Assembly (NCBI RefSeq): GCF_031582885.1
Contig: NZ_CP133988.1
Span: 999,501 to 1,063,500 of the forward strand
Direction of reading: 5' to 3'
Length of the DNA stretch: 64,000 bases
Source of the DNA: Streptococcus parasanguinis
Lineage (GTDB): Bacteria > Bacillota > Bacilli > Lactobacillales > Streptococcaceae
Shown here: in pieces, positions 27,851 through 36,397 of the stretch
Layout: each line of letters begins with the position of its first letter
Numbering within the stretch: the first letter of the stretch is position 1
Program-made: the position numbers and the translations under genes
Notes under the pieces: model-generated
What the model was told of the DNA's origin: nothing
What the model saw: the letters and a program-made list of their open reading frames with translations, nothing else
The model's database searches: none

Positions 27851-28204
27851 ATGTATACATTTATTGAATACCCAAAATGTTCGACTTGTCGAAAGGCTAA
27901 ATCAGAATTGGACGGTCTCGAATGTGAGTTTCAAAGCCAAAACATCGTCACAGAAACACCGACTAGCCAAGAATTGCAAGACTGGATGGCAGCTTCTGGC
28001 CTACCAATCAAGTCTTTCTTCAATACTAGCGGAATGAAATACCGGGAACTCGGTTTGAAAGATAAGGTGGATCAACTGACAGTGAAAGAAGCGGCGGATC
28101 TCCTTGCTTCAGACGGTATGCTGATCAAGCGGCCTTTGCTTGTCAAAGACGGAAAAGTTGTTCAAGTGGGCTACCGAAAACCATACGCAGACTTAGGTTT
28201 GTAA
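27851..28204 (+). CDS. ArsC/Spx-family thioredoxin-fold protein (YffB-like)
   Basis: 117 aa. Begins with a CSTC motif (YPKCSTCRKAK), ends with RPLLVKDGKVVQVGYRK, the conserved ArsC-family tail. Length and the CxxC place it with ArsC/SpxA-related proteins; it is shorter than Spx and lacks a clear RNA polymerase-binding signature, so a YffB-like reductase is more likely. Five bases after ogt, with GGAGAAATAAAATCG as ribosome binding site. Confidence 0.75.
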   Translation: MYTFIEYPKCSTCRKAKSELDGLECEFQSQNIVTETPTSQELQDWMAASGLPIKSFFNTSGMKYRELGLKDKVDQLTVKEAADLLASDGMLIKRPLLVKDGKVVQVGYRKPYADLGL

Positions 28205-28205
28205 A

Positions 28206-28510
28206 AGAAAAGGGAGTTGGATTTTCTTCAGATCTATAATAAAGGTATGCCAGAAGCTTTCCTTGGGTGAGTACGGACGTCAGCGAACTTCAAAGAAGTT
28301 CCATGACTTAGTTTTGAGCCTAAGGTCTCAAAACTCCCGAGTGCTAGAAACAATAATGTTTCTAGCACTTTTCTCACGGCGGAAAGTTTCGGTATATTCT
28401 TTATGAGATTCATAAGTTAGAACTTATTTTGATTTCTTGACAAAATCGCGTAACCTATCTTACTTATAATTTATTTATATATATTCTAAAGGGAGTTGGG
28501 CTCCCTTTTC
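28206..28510 (+). repeat. Structured element B with duplicated terminator
   Basis: Fills the 363-bp gap between the ArsC-like and ABC-F genes. Core 28253-28390 (138 bp): terminal stem GAAGCTTTCC/GGAAAGTTTC (one G-T pair), hairpins GAACTTC-AAA-GAAGTTC, GTTTTGAG/CTCAAAAC and GTGCTAGAAAC/GTTTCTAGCAC. Left flank 28206-28229 keeps AAAGGGAGTTGG but has lost its 3' arm; right flank 28488-28510 is an intact AAAGGGAG/CTCCCTTT terminator. The 100 bases right of the core resemble those of copy E. Oriented with the upstream gene. Confidence 0.82.
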
Positions 28511-28567
28511 ATTTTGCAGTGAAGATGATATAATCATACGAGTGAAATCAATGAAAGAGAGTCAAGC

Positions 28568-30109
28568 ATGAGTATTTTAGAAGTGAAAAATTTGAGTCAC
28601 GGTTTTGGGGACCGTGCGATTTTTGAGGATGTGTCCTTCCGTTTGTTAAAGGGAGAGCATATCGGTCTTGTCGGGGCCAATGGTGAGGGAAAATCGACCT
28701 TCATGAGCATCGTGACTGGTAAGATGCAACCTGACGAAGGCAAGGTGGAGTGGTCTAAGTATGTGACGGCAGGTTACCTGGATCAGCATTCGGTCTTAGA
28801 AGAAGGACAAACGGTTCGCGATGTTTTACGGACCGCTTTTGATGAGTTGTTCACAGCTGAAGCTCGCATCAATGACCTCTATATGGCCATGGCGGAAGAG
28901 GGAGCCGATGTTGATGCTCTGATGGAAGAGGTTGGGGAACTTCAAGAGCGTCTAGAAAGTCGTGATTTTTATACCTTGGATGCCAAGATTGATGAAGTGG
29001 CGCGTGCTCTTGGGGTCATGGACTTTGGCATGGATACAGATGTGACCTCCTTGTCAGGTGGGCAACGGACCAAGGTCCTCTTGGCCAAACTCTTGCTAGA
29101 AAAACCAGATATCTTGCTACTAGACGAGCCAACCAACTACTTGGATGCAGAGCACATCGATTGGCTCAAACGCTATTTGCAGAATTATGAAAATGCCTTT
29201 GTCCTCATTTCCCACGACATTCCATTCTTGAACGATGTGATCAATATCGTCTACCATGTGGAAAATCAGCAGTTAACCCGCTATTCAGGAGACTACTACC
29301 AATTCCTTGAAGTCTATGAAATGAAGAAATCGCAATTGGAAGCGGCTTATGAGCGCCAGCAAAAAGAGATTGCTGATTTGAAAGATTTCGTAGCCCGCAA
29401 TAAGGCGCGTGTGGCTACACGGAATATGGCCATGTCTCGTCAGAAGAAGCTGGACAAGATGGAACTCATTGAGTTACAAAGTGAGAAACCAAAGCCATCC
29501 TTTGAATTTAAAAATGCCCGGACTCCTGGACGCTTTATCTTCCAGGCCAAGGATCTTCAGATTGGCTATGACCGTCCTTTGACCAAGCCTTTGAACCTAA
29601 CGTTTGAACGCAATCAAAAGGTAGCCATCATCGGAGCCAACGGGATCGGGAAAACCACTCTCTTGAAGAGCTTGCTTGGAATCATCCCACCGATTGCTGG
29701 AGAAGTAGAGCGGGGAGATTACCTAGAGCTTGGCTATTTTGAGCAAGAGGTCGAAGGTGGCAATCGCCAGACACCGCTTGAAGCAGTTTGGGATGCCTTT
29801 CCGGCTCTCAACCAAGCAGAAGTCCGTGCCGCCCTTGCTCGCTGTGGTTTGACCACCAAACATATCGAGAGCCAAATCCAGGTGCTATCCGGTGGAGAGC
29901 AAGCCAAGGTACGCTTCTGTCTCTTGATGAACCGTGAAAACAATGTCTTGGTACTAGATGAGCCGACCAACCACTTGGATGTGGATGCCAAAGATGAATT
30001 GAAACGGGCTCTGAAAGAGTACAAGGGATCGATTCTCATGGTTTGCCACGAGCCAGATTTCTATGAAGGCTGGATGGACCAAATCTGGGACTTTAATGAA
30101 TTGACGTAA
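28568..30109 (+). CDS. ABC-F family ATPase
   Basis: 513 aa with two ABC domains on one chain and no membrane segments, the mark of ribosome-associated ABC-F proteins. Walker A motifs GANGEGKST and GANGIGKTT, signatures LSGGQRTK and LSGGEQAK, both with LDEPTN Walker B. The linker (about residues 240-310) is lysine/arginine-rich. Closest by layout to the YbiT/YkpA type. A role at the ribosomal E site is inferred from the family; a specific antibiotic-resistance role is not indicated. Convergent with slrA. Confidence 0.9.
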   Translation: MSILEVKNLSHGFGDRAIFEDVSFRLLKGEHIGLVGANGEGKSTFMSIVTGKMQPDEGKVEWSKYVTAGYLDQHSVLEEGQTVRDVLRTAFDELFTAEARINDLYMAMAEEGADVDALMEEVGELQERLESRDFYTLDAKIDEVARALGVMDFGMDTDVTSLSGGQRTKVLLAKLLLEKPDILLLDEPTNYLDAEHIDWLKRYLQNYENAFVLISHDIPFLNDVINIVYHVENQQLTRYSGDYYQFLEVYEMKKSQLEAAYERQQKEIADLKDFVARNKARVATRNMAMSRQKKLDKMELIELQSEKPKPSFEFKNARTPGRFIFQAKDLQIGYDRPLTKPLNLTFERNQKVAIIGANGIGKTTLLKSLLGIIPPIAGEVERGDYLELGYFEQEVEGGNRQTPLEAVWDAFPALNQAEVRAALARCGLTTKHIESQIQVLSGGEQAKVRFCLLMNRENNVLVLDEPTNHLDVDAKDELKRALKEYKGSILMVCHEPDFYEGWMDQIWDFNELT

Positions 30110-30112
30110 AGA

Positions 30113-30142
30113 CAAAAAGAGAACCGTTTGGTTCTCTTTTCA
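30113..30142. terminator. Bidirectional terminator between ABC-F gene and slrA
   Basis: AAAGAGAACC and GGTTCTCTTT arms around a short loop, with A and T runs on either side. Confidence 0.85.
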
Positions 30143-30988
30143 TTATTTCTTGAAATTGTAGTCTTTTAAGATCTCGATTTTCTCGATCTTGATATCTGTT
30201 TTTGGTTTGTCCTTATCATCGGTTTCGGCAGAGGCGATTTTATCGACCACATCCATGCCATCGATCACTTGGCCAAAGACAGTGTAGTTACCACCATCGA
30301 GGGTTGGATTTCCACCATTTTTATAAGCATCGATGATCTTAGCTGGGAAGCGGTCAGTTGGGAGTTTACTTGAAATATCATCCTTATTTTGGTTAATATA
30401 GAATTGACTACCATTGGTATTTGGACCAGAATTGGCCATGGCAAGGGCTCCACGAAGGTTGTAAAGGTATGGAGAATACTCATTCTCAAAACCAGTACCT
30501 GAATCTTTGGATTTGTCTTTGCCCTTCCAGATGGATTCGCCACCAGTACCATCTCCCTTAGGATCCCCAGTTTGGATCATAAAGTTGTTAATGACACGGT
30601 GGAAAAGTAAGCCATTGTAGTAGCCTTCTTTTGCATGGGTCAAGAAGTTTTCAACTGCAAGTGGGGCATATTTAGGGAAGAGCTTCACAGTGATATCGCC
30701 TTCAGTTGTTGTGATTTTAACCTCTGCTTCGTCTTCAGCCACTTCATTTGAGAGTTGTGGGAAGACGGCATTTTCATTGGTCATGGCATCGTTAAAATCT
30801 TTGCGCAGTTGTTCTAATTTCTTTTGTTCTTCTTCAATTTTCTTTTGATCTTTTTCACTAGAGCTAGAAGTTGCTGTCTGCTCTGTCTTTTCTTTACTTG
30901 AGCTTGAAGAGTTAGCGTCTGTTTTATTGGACGAACAAGCTGTTAAAGCCAAGCCGGAAAATAATAGTAATGCGATTAATTTTTTCAT
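30143..30988 (-). CDS. slrA: Cyclophilin-type peptidyl-prolyl isomerase lipoprotein SlrA
   Basis: 281 aa. Signal peptide with lipobox LTAC (Cys18), a Ser/Lys/Glu-rich spacer, then a cyclophilin domain from about residue 90 with FHRVINNFMIQTGDP, GALAMANSGPNTNGSQFYIN and TVFGQVIDGMDVV. It folds exported proteins at the outer membrane face. The frame extends six codons further upstream, but ATG 30988 has AAAGGAAG in front. Neighbouring ABC-F gene is the same as in pneumococcus. Confidence 0.92.
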   Translation of the reverse strand: MKKLIALLLFSGLALTACSSNKTDANSSSSSKEKTEQTATSSSSEKDQKKIEEEQKKLEQLRKDFNDAMTNENAVFPQLSNEVAEDEAEVKITTTEGDITVKLFPKYAPLAVENFLTHAKEGYYNGLLFHRVINNFMIQTGDPKGDGTGGESIWKGKDKSKDSGTGFENEYSPYLYNLRGALAMANSGPNTNGSQFYINQNKDDISSKLPTDRFPAKIIDAYKNGGNPTLDGGNYTVFGQVIDGMDVVDKIASAETDDKDKPKTDIKIEKIEILKDYNFKK

Positions 30989-31126
30989 ATTCTTCCTTTC
31001 CAACATAGTTGTCTTCCTCTATTGTACCTTAATTTTACGATACTTTCAAATTTAGACGGAAATCTCTCTTCACTAAAGTTGGTTAAAGATTGTCAATGCT
31101 TGATAAATCACTAATTAAGAAGGAAG

Positions 31127-31155
31127 TTGCGTAGAGATAGAAAATTCGGTATGAT
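31127..31155 (+). promoter_or_regulatory. Promoter of the unknown membrane-gene cluster
   Basis: TTGCGT (31127-31132), 17-bp spacer, TATGAT (31150-31155), 72 bases before the TTG codon at 31228. Confidence 0.5.
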
Positions 31156-31304
31156 GGGAGATATGTTAATTTGTTTGAAAATGAACGAATTCCTTCAAAA
31201 ACTGTATCATGAATAGGAGGCTACAAATTGGATTATAAAAATCTACGCAAAAACTATAGACTCTATATTAGATCTGCAGGCTTGTTAGCAATGCTTCTGA
31301 TCTT

Positions 31305-31991
31305 TTGCATTGGATTAGTGGTCAGGGATACTCTTCTTCAGACTGTGGCGTTTTATTGGTCCTTGCATGCTTGATTTTATTCATCCAATTGCTCAAGAAA
31401 AGCTACACCAACAAGTGCAACACCTTGCTCCATGTAAACTTAGATTTAGCTTTTTGGCAGCAATACCTTCAGTTGAACAAGAATGTGAAAAAAGCTATTT
31501 CACAGATAGATATTAAGCTGACATCGGTTGCCTATTCTTTTATGATGGGAGATTTTGATACTGTCATAAAAGAAGCTAGGGAAGCACTTAGTCAGACGGA
31601 TTATCCGCAGAAATATAAAAACTTTTTTGAAAGTTATCTCATGCGATCAACTGTCCTGACAGATCCTGATTTGTCTAGAGGAGAACTGGAGGGTCGGTTG
31701 AATGAATTGACTATCACAGACCCGACACTGGCTGAGAAAACAAGAAAGGTCTGTCTTGCCCTTTATGATTTAACCATTGCGCATCAAAGCAATGACTATT
31801 TCGAAGATTTAAGCAATGATTTCAAGTACCAGCAGTTGGAAATTATCTACTACCAAGCCTTGAATGCTACTCTTAAAGGTGATCAGCACAGAGCCAATGA
31901 TCTCTTTCACAAGTTGGTTTCAGAGGATGAGTCGCTCTATATCGTTCGAAAGGCTAAGCAATACTTGGAGGATGAGGGCAGTCATCTGTAA
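31305..31991 (+). CDS. Unknown membrane protein, probably frameshifted near its start
   Basis: I do not recognise the family. The long frame has one hydrophobic segment (GVLLVLACLILFIQLL) and then a soluble helical part of about 180 residues. It has no ribosome binding site at its first possible start (TTG 31305). A strong AGGAGG at 31215-31220 precedes TTG 31228 in another frame, which encodes DYKNLRKNYRLYIRS and a hydrophobic helix (AGLLAMLLIFCIGLV) before stopping at 31374. The two frames overlap between 31272 and 31374, so one indel near 31310-31330 would join them into a two-helix protein of about 254 aa. Confidence 0.55.
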   Translation: MHWISGQGYSSSDCGVLLVLACLILFIQLLKKSYTNKCNTLLHVNLDLAFWQQYLQLNKNVKKAISQIDIKLTSVAYSFMMGDFDTVIKEAREALSQTDYPQKYKNFFESYLMRSTVLTDPDLSRGELEGRLNELTITDPTLAEKTRKVCLALYDLTIAHQSNDYFEDLSNDFKYQQLEIIYYQALNATLKGDQHRANDLFHKLVSEDESLYIVRKAKQYLEDEGSHL

Positions 31992-32060
31992 ATCCTCTAA
32001 TCGAAATAGAGATTAATTGAAAGAGTCTGAACAAATACAAGGAGTTTTTGGAAGGTAAGA

Positions 32061-32927
32061 ATGAAGAAATCAATCTTTAAGGCTAATTTTTATGAAAGCC
32101 GTCGTTTGCGTCACGATGGCTTTATCGATTATATGGTCAAGGACACAAATAGTCGAAAAATCTACACAAAGACATTTAGTATTGCGAGAAAACTATTTTC
32201 ATTTTTGGGGATACTGTTCATGTTTGGATTTTCTGCATTAATGGAGACGCAAATTCATCACCCTGATCCAGAAGCACCATTTGATACCTGGGGGATCAAT
32301 TTCTATCCACTTTGGCTGTTTTTCTTGTGCTGGTTTTTGTGGTTTCTTGCTTGCAGAAAAAATCTGCGTAGAAAATATGATGCAAAGATTCCTTATACTA
32401 GTATCTTGAATTTGAATCTGTATCTGATTTGGATGGTGCTTGCTCTGAATTTGTTTTTTATCACCATCATAGGTAGATACCTTACGATTTTGGGGTTGGT
32501 TTTATTCTATGTTCTTACCGGAATCATATTGTTTATGATTATCCAATCTAGAATGAAATCGCTAAAAACTCGTCTTTATGGAGTGCAGGATCCTAGTGTA
32601 ACTGCTAGACAGCAAAAGATCATAGAAGTCATTACTGGACTAGGTGGAATAATTGTAGCAGGTTGGATGGTTCTGAAATTTCTTTTCCCCAAAATTGGAG
32701 AAGTAAAAGGTGATTTTTTAGGAACCATCTCATTTATAGGAATGGTATTTTTTGCAAATATTATTGTTTTGAGTATGGAAGTAGTGATGCTGTTACCATA
32801 TTCACTTTACGGCTACTACCGAAATAAATATTCAGAGGAATATCGCGAGTTCGAAGGAAAATCGCTGGAAGAGTGGTATGGCAAGAAGTACTTGAACAAA
32901 CACAAGGAGTTATTGAAAAATGAATAA
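32061..32927 (+). CDS. Unknown polytopic membrane protein
   Basis: 288 aa, not recognised. About six hydrophobic segments, an N-terminal charged stretch (KANFYESRRLRHDGFIDYMVKD) and a basic C-terminus (NKYSEEYREFEGKSLEEWYGKKY split by function into acidic and basic halves). No catalytic or transport motif seen. AAGGTAAGA precedes ATG 32061. The last eight bases overlap the next gene, so the two are co-translated. It forms a cluster with the genes at 31228-31991 and 32920-33423. Confidence 0.7.
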   Translation: MKKSIFKANFYESRRLRHDGFIDYMVKDTNSRKIYTKTFSIARKLFSFLGILFMFGFSALMETQIHHPDPEAPFDTWGINFYPLWLFFLCWFLWFLACRKNLRRKYDAKIPYTSILNLNLYLIWMVLALNLFFITIIGRYLTILGLVLFYVLTGIILFMIIQSRMKSLKTRLYGVQDPSVTARQQKIIEVITGLGGIIVAGWMVLKFLFPKIGEVKGDFLGTISFIGMVFFANIIVLSMEVVMLLPYSLYGYYRNKYSEEYREFEGKSLEEWYGKKYLNKHKELLKNE

Positions 32928-33423
32928 GAATTTTAACGAGATGTCGTTTGATGAATTGAAATGTTACCGTAGAGAAGTTCTTTGGAGATCTTTGGGCTTA
33001 TTACTGGTCATTATTTTAGTGATTACGGGAATGGTATTTATGGATGTGAACCATGTTTCTCCGTCCAATCAGAATCGTTTTCGGGGTATTGGTTTGACAA
33101 CGGTCATTGCGCTCTTTGGCTACTTGAAGCCTCTGATGGTAGCAAATCGCGTGATGCGAGACCATCCGGATTGGGTCAAGAAATCAGGTTTCGGAGCAAA
33201 AATTCCCTTGCCTATGGCTTGGCATGTCAAAAGACTTTGCGTCCTTGGAGCGAGTCTACTGGTGATTGGAGTAGGATTTACCTCACTATATAAACCACAA
33301 GTCCAACAAACAAATGTACAAGATCAAATCGATATCATTCAAATGGATCATGACTTGGAAAGAGAGCAAAAATTCGACCAAGTTCTAGATACCATCACAC
33401 CGGAGGATAAAAAATCTGAGTAA
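32920..33423 (+). CDS. Unknown small membrane protein
   Basis: 167 aa, not recognised. Three hydrophobic segments (LGLLLVIILVITGMVFM, a weaker one near LTTVIALFGYL, and LCVLGASLLVIGVGF) and an acidic soluble C-terminal tail of about 45 residues (DQIDIIQMDHDLEREQKFD). AAGGAG precedes ATG 32920 inside the end of the preceding gene. The partner genes and tail suggest a membrane complex, but no function can be assigned. Confidence 0.7.
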   Translation: MNKNFNEMSFDELKCYRREVLWRSLGLLLVIILVITGMVFMDVNHVSPSNQNRFRGIGLTTVIALFGYLKPLMVANRVMRDHPDWVKKSGFGAKIPLPMAWHVKRLCVLGASLLVIGVGFTSLYKPQVQQTNVQDQIDIIQMDHDLEREQKFDQVLDTITPEDKKSE

Positions 33424-33476
33424 GAACCATTTTGGAATTTGAACATCATTGAATATCGTTCTAAACAGCTCTAAAG

Positions 33477-33503
33477 AACAGTGCCCAATCGGTGCTGTTT
33501 TTT
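33477..33503 (+). terminator. Terminator of the membrane-gene cluster
   Basis: AACAGTGCC / GGTGCTGTT arms (two wobble pairs) followed by seven T. Confidence 0.7.
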
Positions 33504-33559
33504 TACTTTATTCTGAAAAATTGAGGAAATGATTTTACTAGAGAACTGGCTTAGAAATG

Positions 33560-33568
33560 TGATATAAT
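33560..33568 (+). promoter_or_regulatory. ftsK extended -10 promoter
   Basis: TGA-TATAAT at 33560-33568 ends only seven bases before the ftsK ATG at 33576, which would make the mRNA nearly leaderless. Confidence 0.55.
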
Positions 33569-33575
33569 AAAGGTT

Positions 33576-35936
33576 ATGGCAAACAATAATCAATCAAAAA
33601 AAACACGGTCGACGAGACGACTGTCTAAAGCAGAATTAGAAAGAAAAAAAGCGATTCATCGCATGATTGTGACCATTCTGATCAGTCTGGTTTTAGTCTT
33701 TGCGGCCTTGAAATTGGGGGCAGTAGGGGTCTTGGCCTACAACTTAATCCGACTGTTTGTTGGGAGTTTGGCTTACTTGGCTATTTTAGCGACCTTTTTC
33801 TACCTCTATGCCTTTAAATGGCTGGACAAACACGAAGGGGTGATTTCAGGATTCCTAAGCTTCTTTGCTGGGGTTCTCTTGATGTTTCAGGCCTTCTTTG
33901 TATCCTCCCTTCATTTAGACAATAATGGGATCAAGGTCACCTTTTCAAGAATCATGGCAGACCTGATTCATCTGCGAGTGGAGAGCTTTGCTGGTGGCGG
34001 TATGATCGGTGCCCTTCTTTATGCTCCGATTTCCTTCCTCTTTTCAAATATTGGCTCTTATTTTATTGGCCTTCTCTTTATTGGATTGGGGATCCTCTTG
34101 ATGAGTCCTTACTCCATCTATGATTTGTTTGAAAAGGGGTCGGAAGCCTTCCATGCTTCTATGGAAAAACGCAAAGAACGTCGCGAGCAGAAGTTCCTTG
34201 AAAAGGAAGCGAGAGCTGCTGAGGAAGCTGCTGCAGCTGAAAGAGAGCAAGAAGAAGCAAGTGCAATTCTTCCAACTCCCCTTTCAATGGAAGGGCATCC
34301 TGTAGACCCTGAAACGGGCGAGGTGTTGGCGGAGGAGCCGTTCACAGAGTCTTTCCCAGAAGCCGAAATTGTTGCACCAGCAACACCAGAGATCTACCTG
34401 CCAGATGAAGAATGGCCTGAAGAGCCTGAAGCATACGAAGAGTTTCCGAAAGCCGAAGAATTCGAGGATGATGGGGAAGAAGTTCAAGTGGATTTCACAC
34501 CTAAGGAACTCCTCCAGTACAAGCTTCCAACTATTGATCTCTTCGCACCTGACAAGCCCAAAAATCAATCCAAAGAGAAAAACATCGTTCGCCAGAACAT
34601 CCGCATTTTGGAAGAGACCTTTGCAAGCTTCAATATCAAGGCGACAGTGGAGCGGGCAGAGATCGGTCCTTCTGTTACCAAGTATGAAGTCAAGCCAGCT
34701 GTCGGAGTACGGGTCAACCGCATCTCCAATCTAGCAGATGATTTGGCCTTGGCTCTAGCTGCCAAGGATGTTCGGATTGAAGCACCGATTCCAGGGAAGT
34801 CTCTGGTCGGGATTGAAGTGCCTAACTCAGAGATAGCGACCGTTTCCTTCCGTGAATTGTGGGAGCAGTCCAAAACAGATCCAGCTAAACTCCTTGAGAT
34901 TCCTCTTGGGAAGGCTGTAGATGGTTCAGCTCGGACTTTTGATTTGGCTCGGATGCCCCACCTCTTGGTAGCGGGGTCTACTGGATCTGGTAAGTCAGTA
35001 GCGGTCAATGGGATTATTTCGAGTATCTTGATGAAGGCCCGTCCGGACGAAGTCAAGTTTATGATGGTCGATCCAAAGATGGTGGAGCTTTCAGTCTACA
35101 ATGATATTCCTCACCTTTTGATCCCAGTTGTGACCAACCCACGAAAGGCCAGTCGAGCCCTGCAGAAGGTCGTTGATGAGATGGAAAATCGCTACGAGCT
35201 CTTCTCGAAAGTGGGTGCTCGCAATATTGCTGGCTTTAATGCCAAGGTGGCTGAGTACAATGCCCAGTCTGAGATGAAGCAAGTTCCCCTTCCATTGATT
35301 GTGGTCATTGTTGATGAGTTGGCAGACTTGATGATGGTCGCAAGTAAAGAAGTGGAAGATGCCATTATCCGCCTGGGACAGAAGGCTCGTGCGGCAGGGA
35401 TCCACATGATCTTGGCGACTCAGCGGCCATCGGTTGACGTTATCTCAGGTTTGATCAAGGCCAATGTGCCTTCCCGTGTCGCTTTTGCGGTATCATCTGG
35501 GACCGACTCACGGACCATCTTGGATGAAAATGGAGCAGAGAAATTGCTCGGTCGTGGGGACATGCTCTTTAAACCGATCGATGAAAATCATCCGATTCGT
35601 TTACAAGGGTCCTTTATCTCAGATGACGATGTCGAGCGGATTGTGAATTTTGTCAAAGAACAAGCAGAAGCCGATTATGATGATGCCTTTGATCCAGGAG
35701 AAGTATCCGAGTCGGACTTTGACGGAGGCATGGGTGGCTCCGATGAGGGGGATCCTCTCTTTGAAGAGGCCAAGGCGCTCGTGGTTGAAACTCAAAAAGC
35801 CAGTGCGTCGATGATTCAGCGCCGCTTATCCGTTGGCTTTAACCGAGCGACTCGCCTCATGGAAGAGTTGGAAGCAGCGGGTGTGATTGGACCTGCTGAA
35901 GGAACCAAGCCTCGGAAAGTATTGCAACAATCATAA
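33576..35936 (+). CDS. ftsK: DNA translocase FtsK/SpoIIIE
   Basis: 786 aa septal motor that pumps chromosomal DNA toward dif during division. Four N-terminal membrane helices (residues about 25-190), an acidic linker, the RecA-like motor with Walker A GSTGSGKS and Walker [13 protein letters not shown], and a C-terminal winged-helix gamma domain ([24 protein letters not shown] in essence [11 protein letters not shown]). The start MANNN agrees with streptococcal homologues, although AAAGG is only two bases from the ATG. Confidence 0.93.
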   Translation: MANNNQSKKTRSTRRLSKAELERKKAIHRMIVTILISLVLVFAALKLGAVGVLAYNLIRLFVGSLAYLAILATFFYLYAFKWLDKHEGVISGFLSFFAGVLLMFQAFFVSSLHLDNNGIKVTFSRIMADLIHLRVESFAGGGMIGALLYAPISFLFSNIGSYFIGLLFIGLGILLMSPYSIYDLFEKGSEAFHASMEKRKERREQKFLEKEARAAEEAAAAEREQEEASAILPTPLSMEGHPVDPETGEVLAEEPFTESFPEAEIVAPATPEIYLPDEEWPEEPEAYEEFPKAEEFEDDGEEVQVDFTPKELLQYKLPTIDLFAPDKPKNQSKEKNIVRQNIRILEETFASFNIKATVERAEIGPSVTKYEVKPAVGVRVNRISNLADDLALALAAKDVRIEAPIPGKSLVGIEVPNSEIATVSFRELWEQSKTDPAKLLEIPLGKAVDGSARTFDLARMPHLLVAGSTGSGKSVAVNGIISSILMKARPDEVKFMMVDPKMVELSVYNDIPHLLIPVVTNPRKASRALQKVVDEMENRYELFSKVGARNIAGFNAKVAEYNAQSEMKQVPLPLIVVIVDELADLMMVASKEVEDAIIRLGQKARAAGIHMILATQRPSVDVISGLIKANVPSRVAFAVSSGTDSRTILDENGAEKLLGRGDMLFKPIDENHPIRLQGSFISDDDVERIVNFVKEQAEADYDDAFDPGEVSESDFDGGMGGSDEGDPLFEEAKALVVETQKASASMIQRRLSVGFNRATRLMEELEAAGVIGPAEGTKPRKVLQQS

Positions 35937-36002
35937 GGATAGGGAAAAAGGGCGCTTGTCCCACTCCCTTTTCTTTTTATAGAAAATAGAAAGTAGGACC
36001 AG

Positions 36003-36389
36003 ATGAAGTTAGACATGATTCATCATATTGCCATCATTGGACGGGATCGCGATGCCATGTTGCATTTCTATGTGGACCAGTTGGGCTTTGCGATTGTCAG
36101 TGAATTTGACCGTCCTGAACGCGGAGATATCTTGATCAATCTCCGTCAGGGCCAGCTGACTTTAGAACTCTTTATCAAACCGACGGCCCCAGAACGACCT
36201 AAGCTTCCCTTACCAGAGCATGCGGGACTGCGTCATCTAGCCTTTAAAGTGGAAGATGTAGAGGCCTATCTAGCTAGATTGGATCAGCTAGGTATTGAGA
36301 ATACAGGCCTTCGCTATGATGACTTTGATGGTAAGAAAATGGCATTTTTCTTCGATCCAGAAGGATTGCCCTTGGAAATACATGAGTGA
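36003..36389 (+). CDS. VOC (glyoxalase-like) family protein
   Basis: 128 aa with the paired beta-alpha-beta-beta-beta modules of vicinal-oxygen-chelate proteins. Possible metal ligands: His7 (MIHHIAIIGRD), a Glu in the first module (LTLELF), His in GLRHLAFKV, and Glu in PLEIHE. These match glyoxalase I-like proteins. The substrate is not evident. Nine bases before the P-type ATPase start, so probably co-transcribed with it. Confidence 0.82.
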   Translation: MKLDMIHHIAIIGRDRDAMLHFYVDQLGFAIVSEFDRPERGDILINLRQGQLTLELFIKPTAPERPKLPLPEHAGLRHLAFKVEDVEAYLARLDQLGIENTGLRYDDFDGKKMAFFFDPEGLPLEIHE

Positions 36390-36397
36390 GGAACGCA

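Noticed and set aside
28434-28472. Promoter right of structured element B (TTGACA and TATAAT)
   Set aside because: Spacing is 22 bases, too long for a functional promoter.
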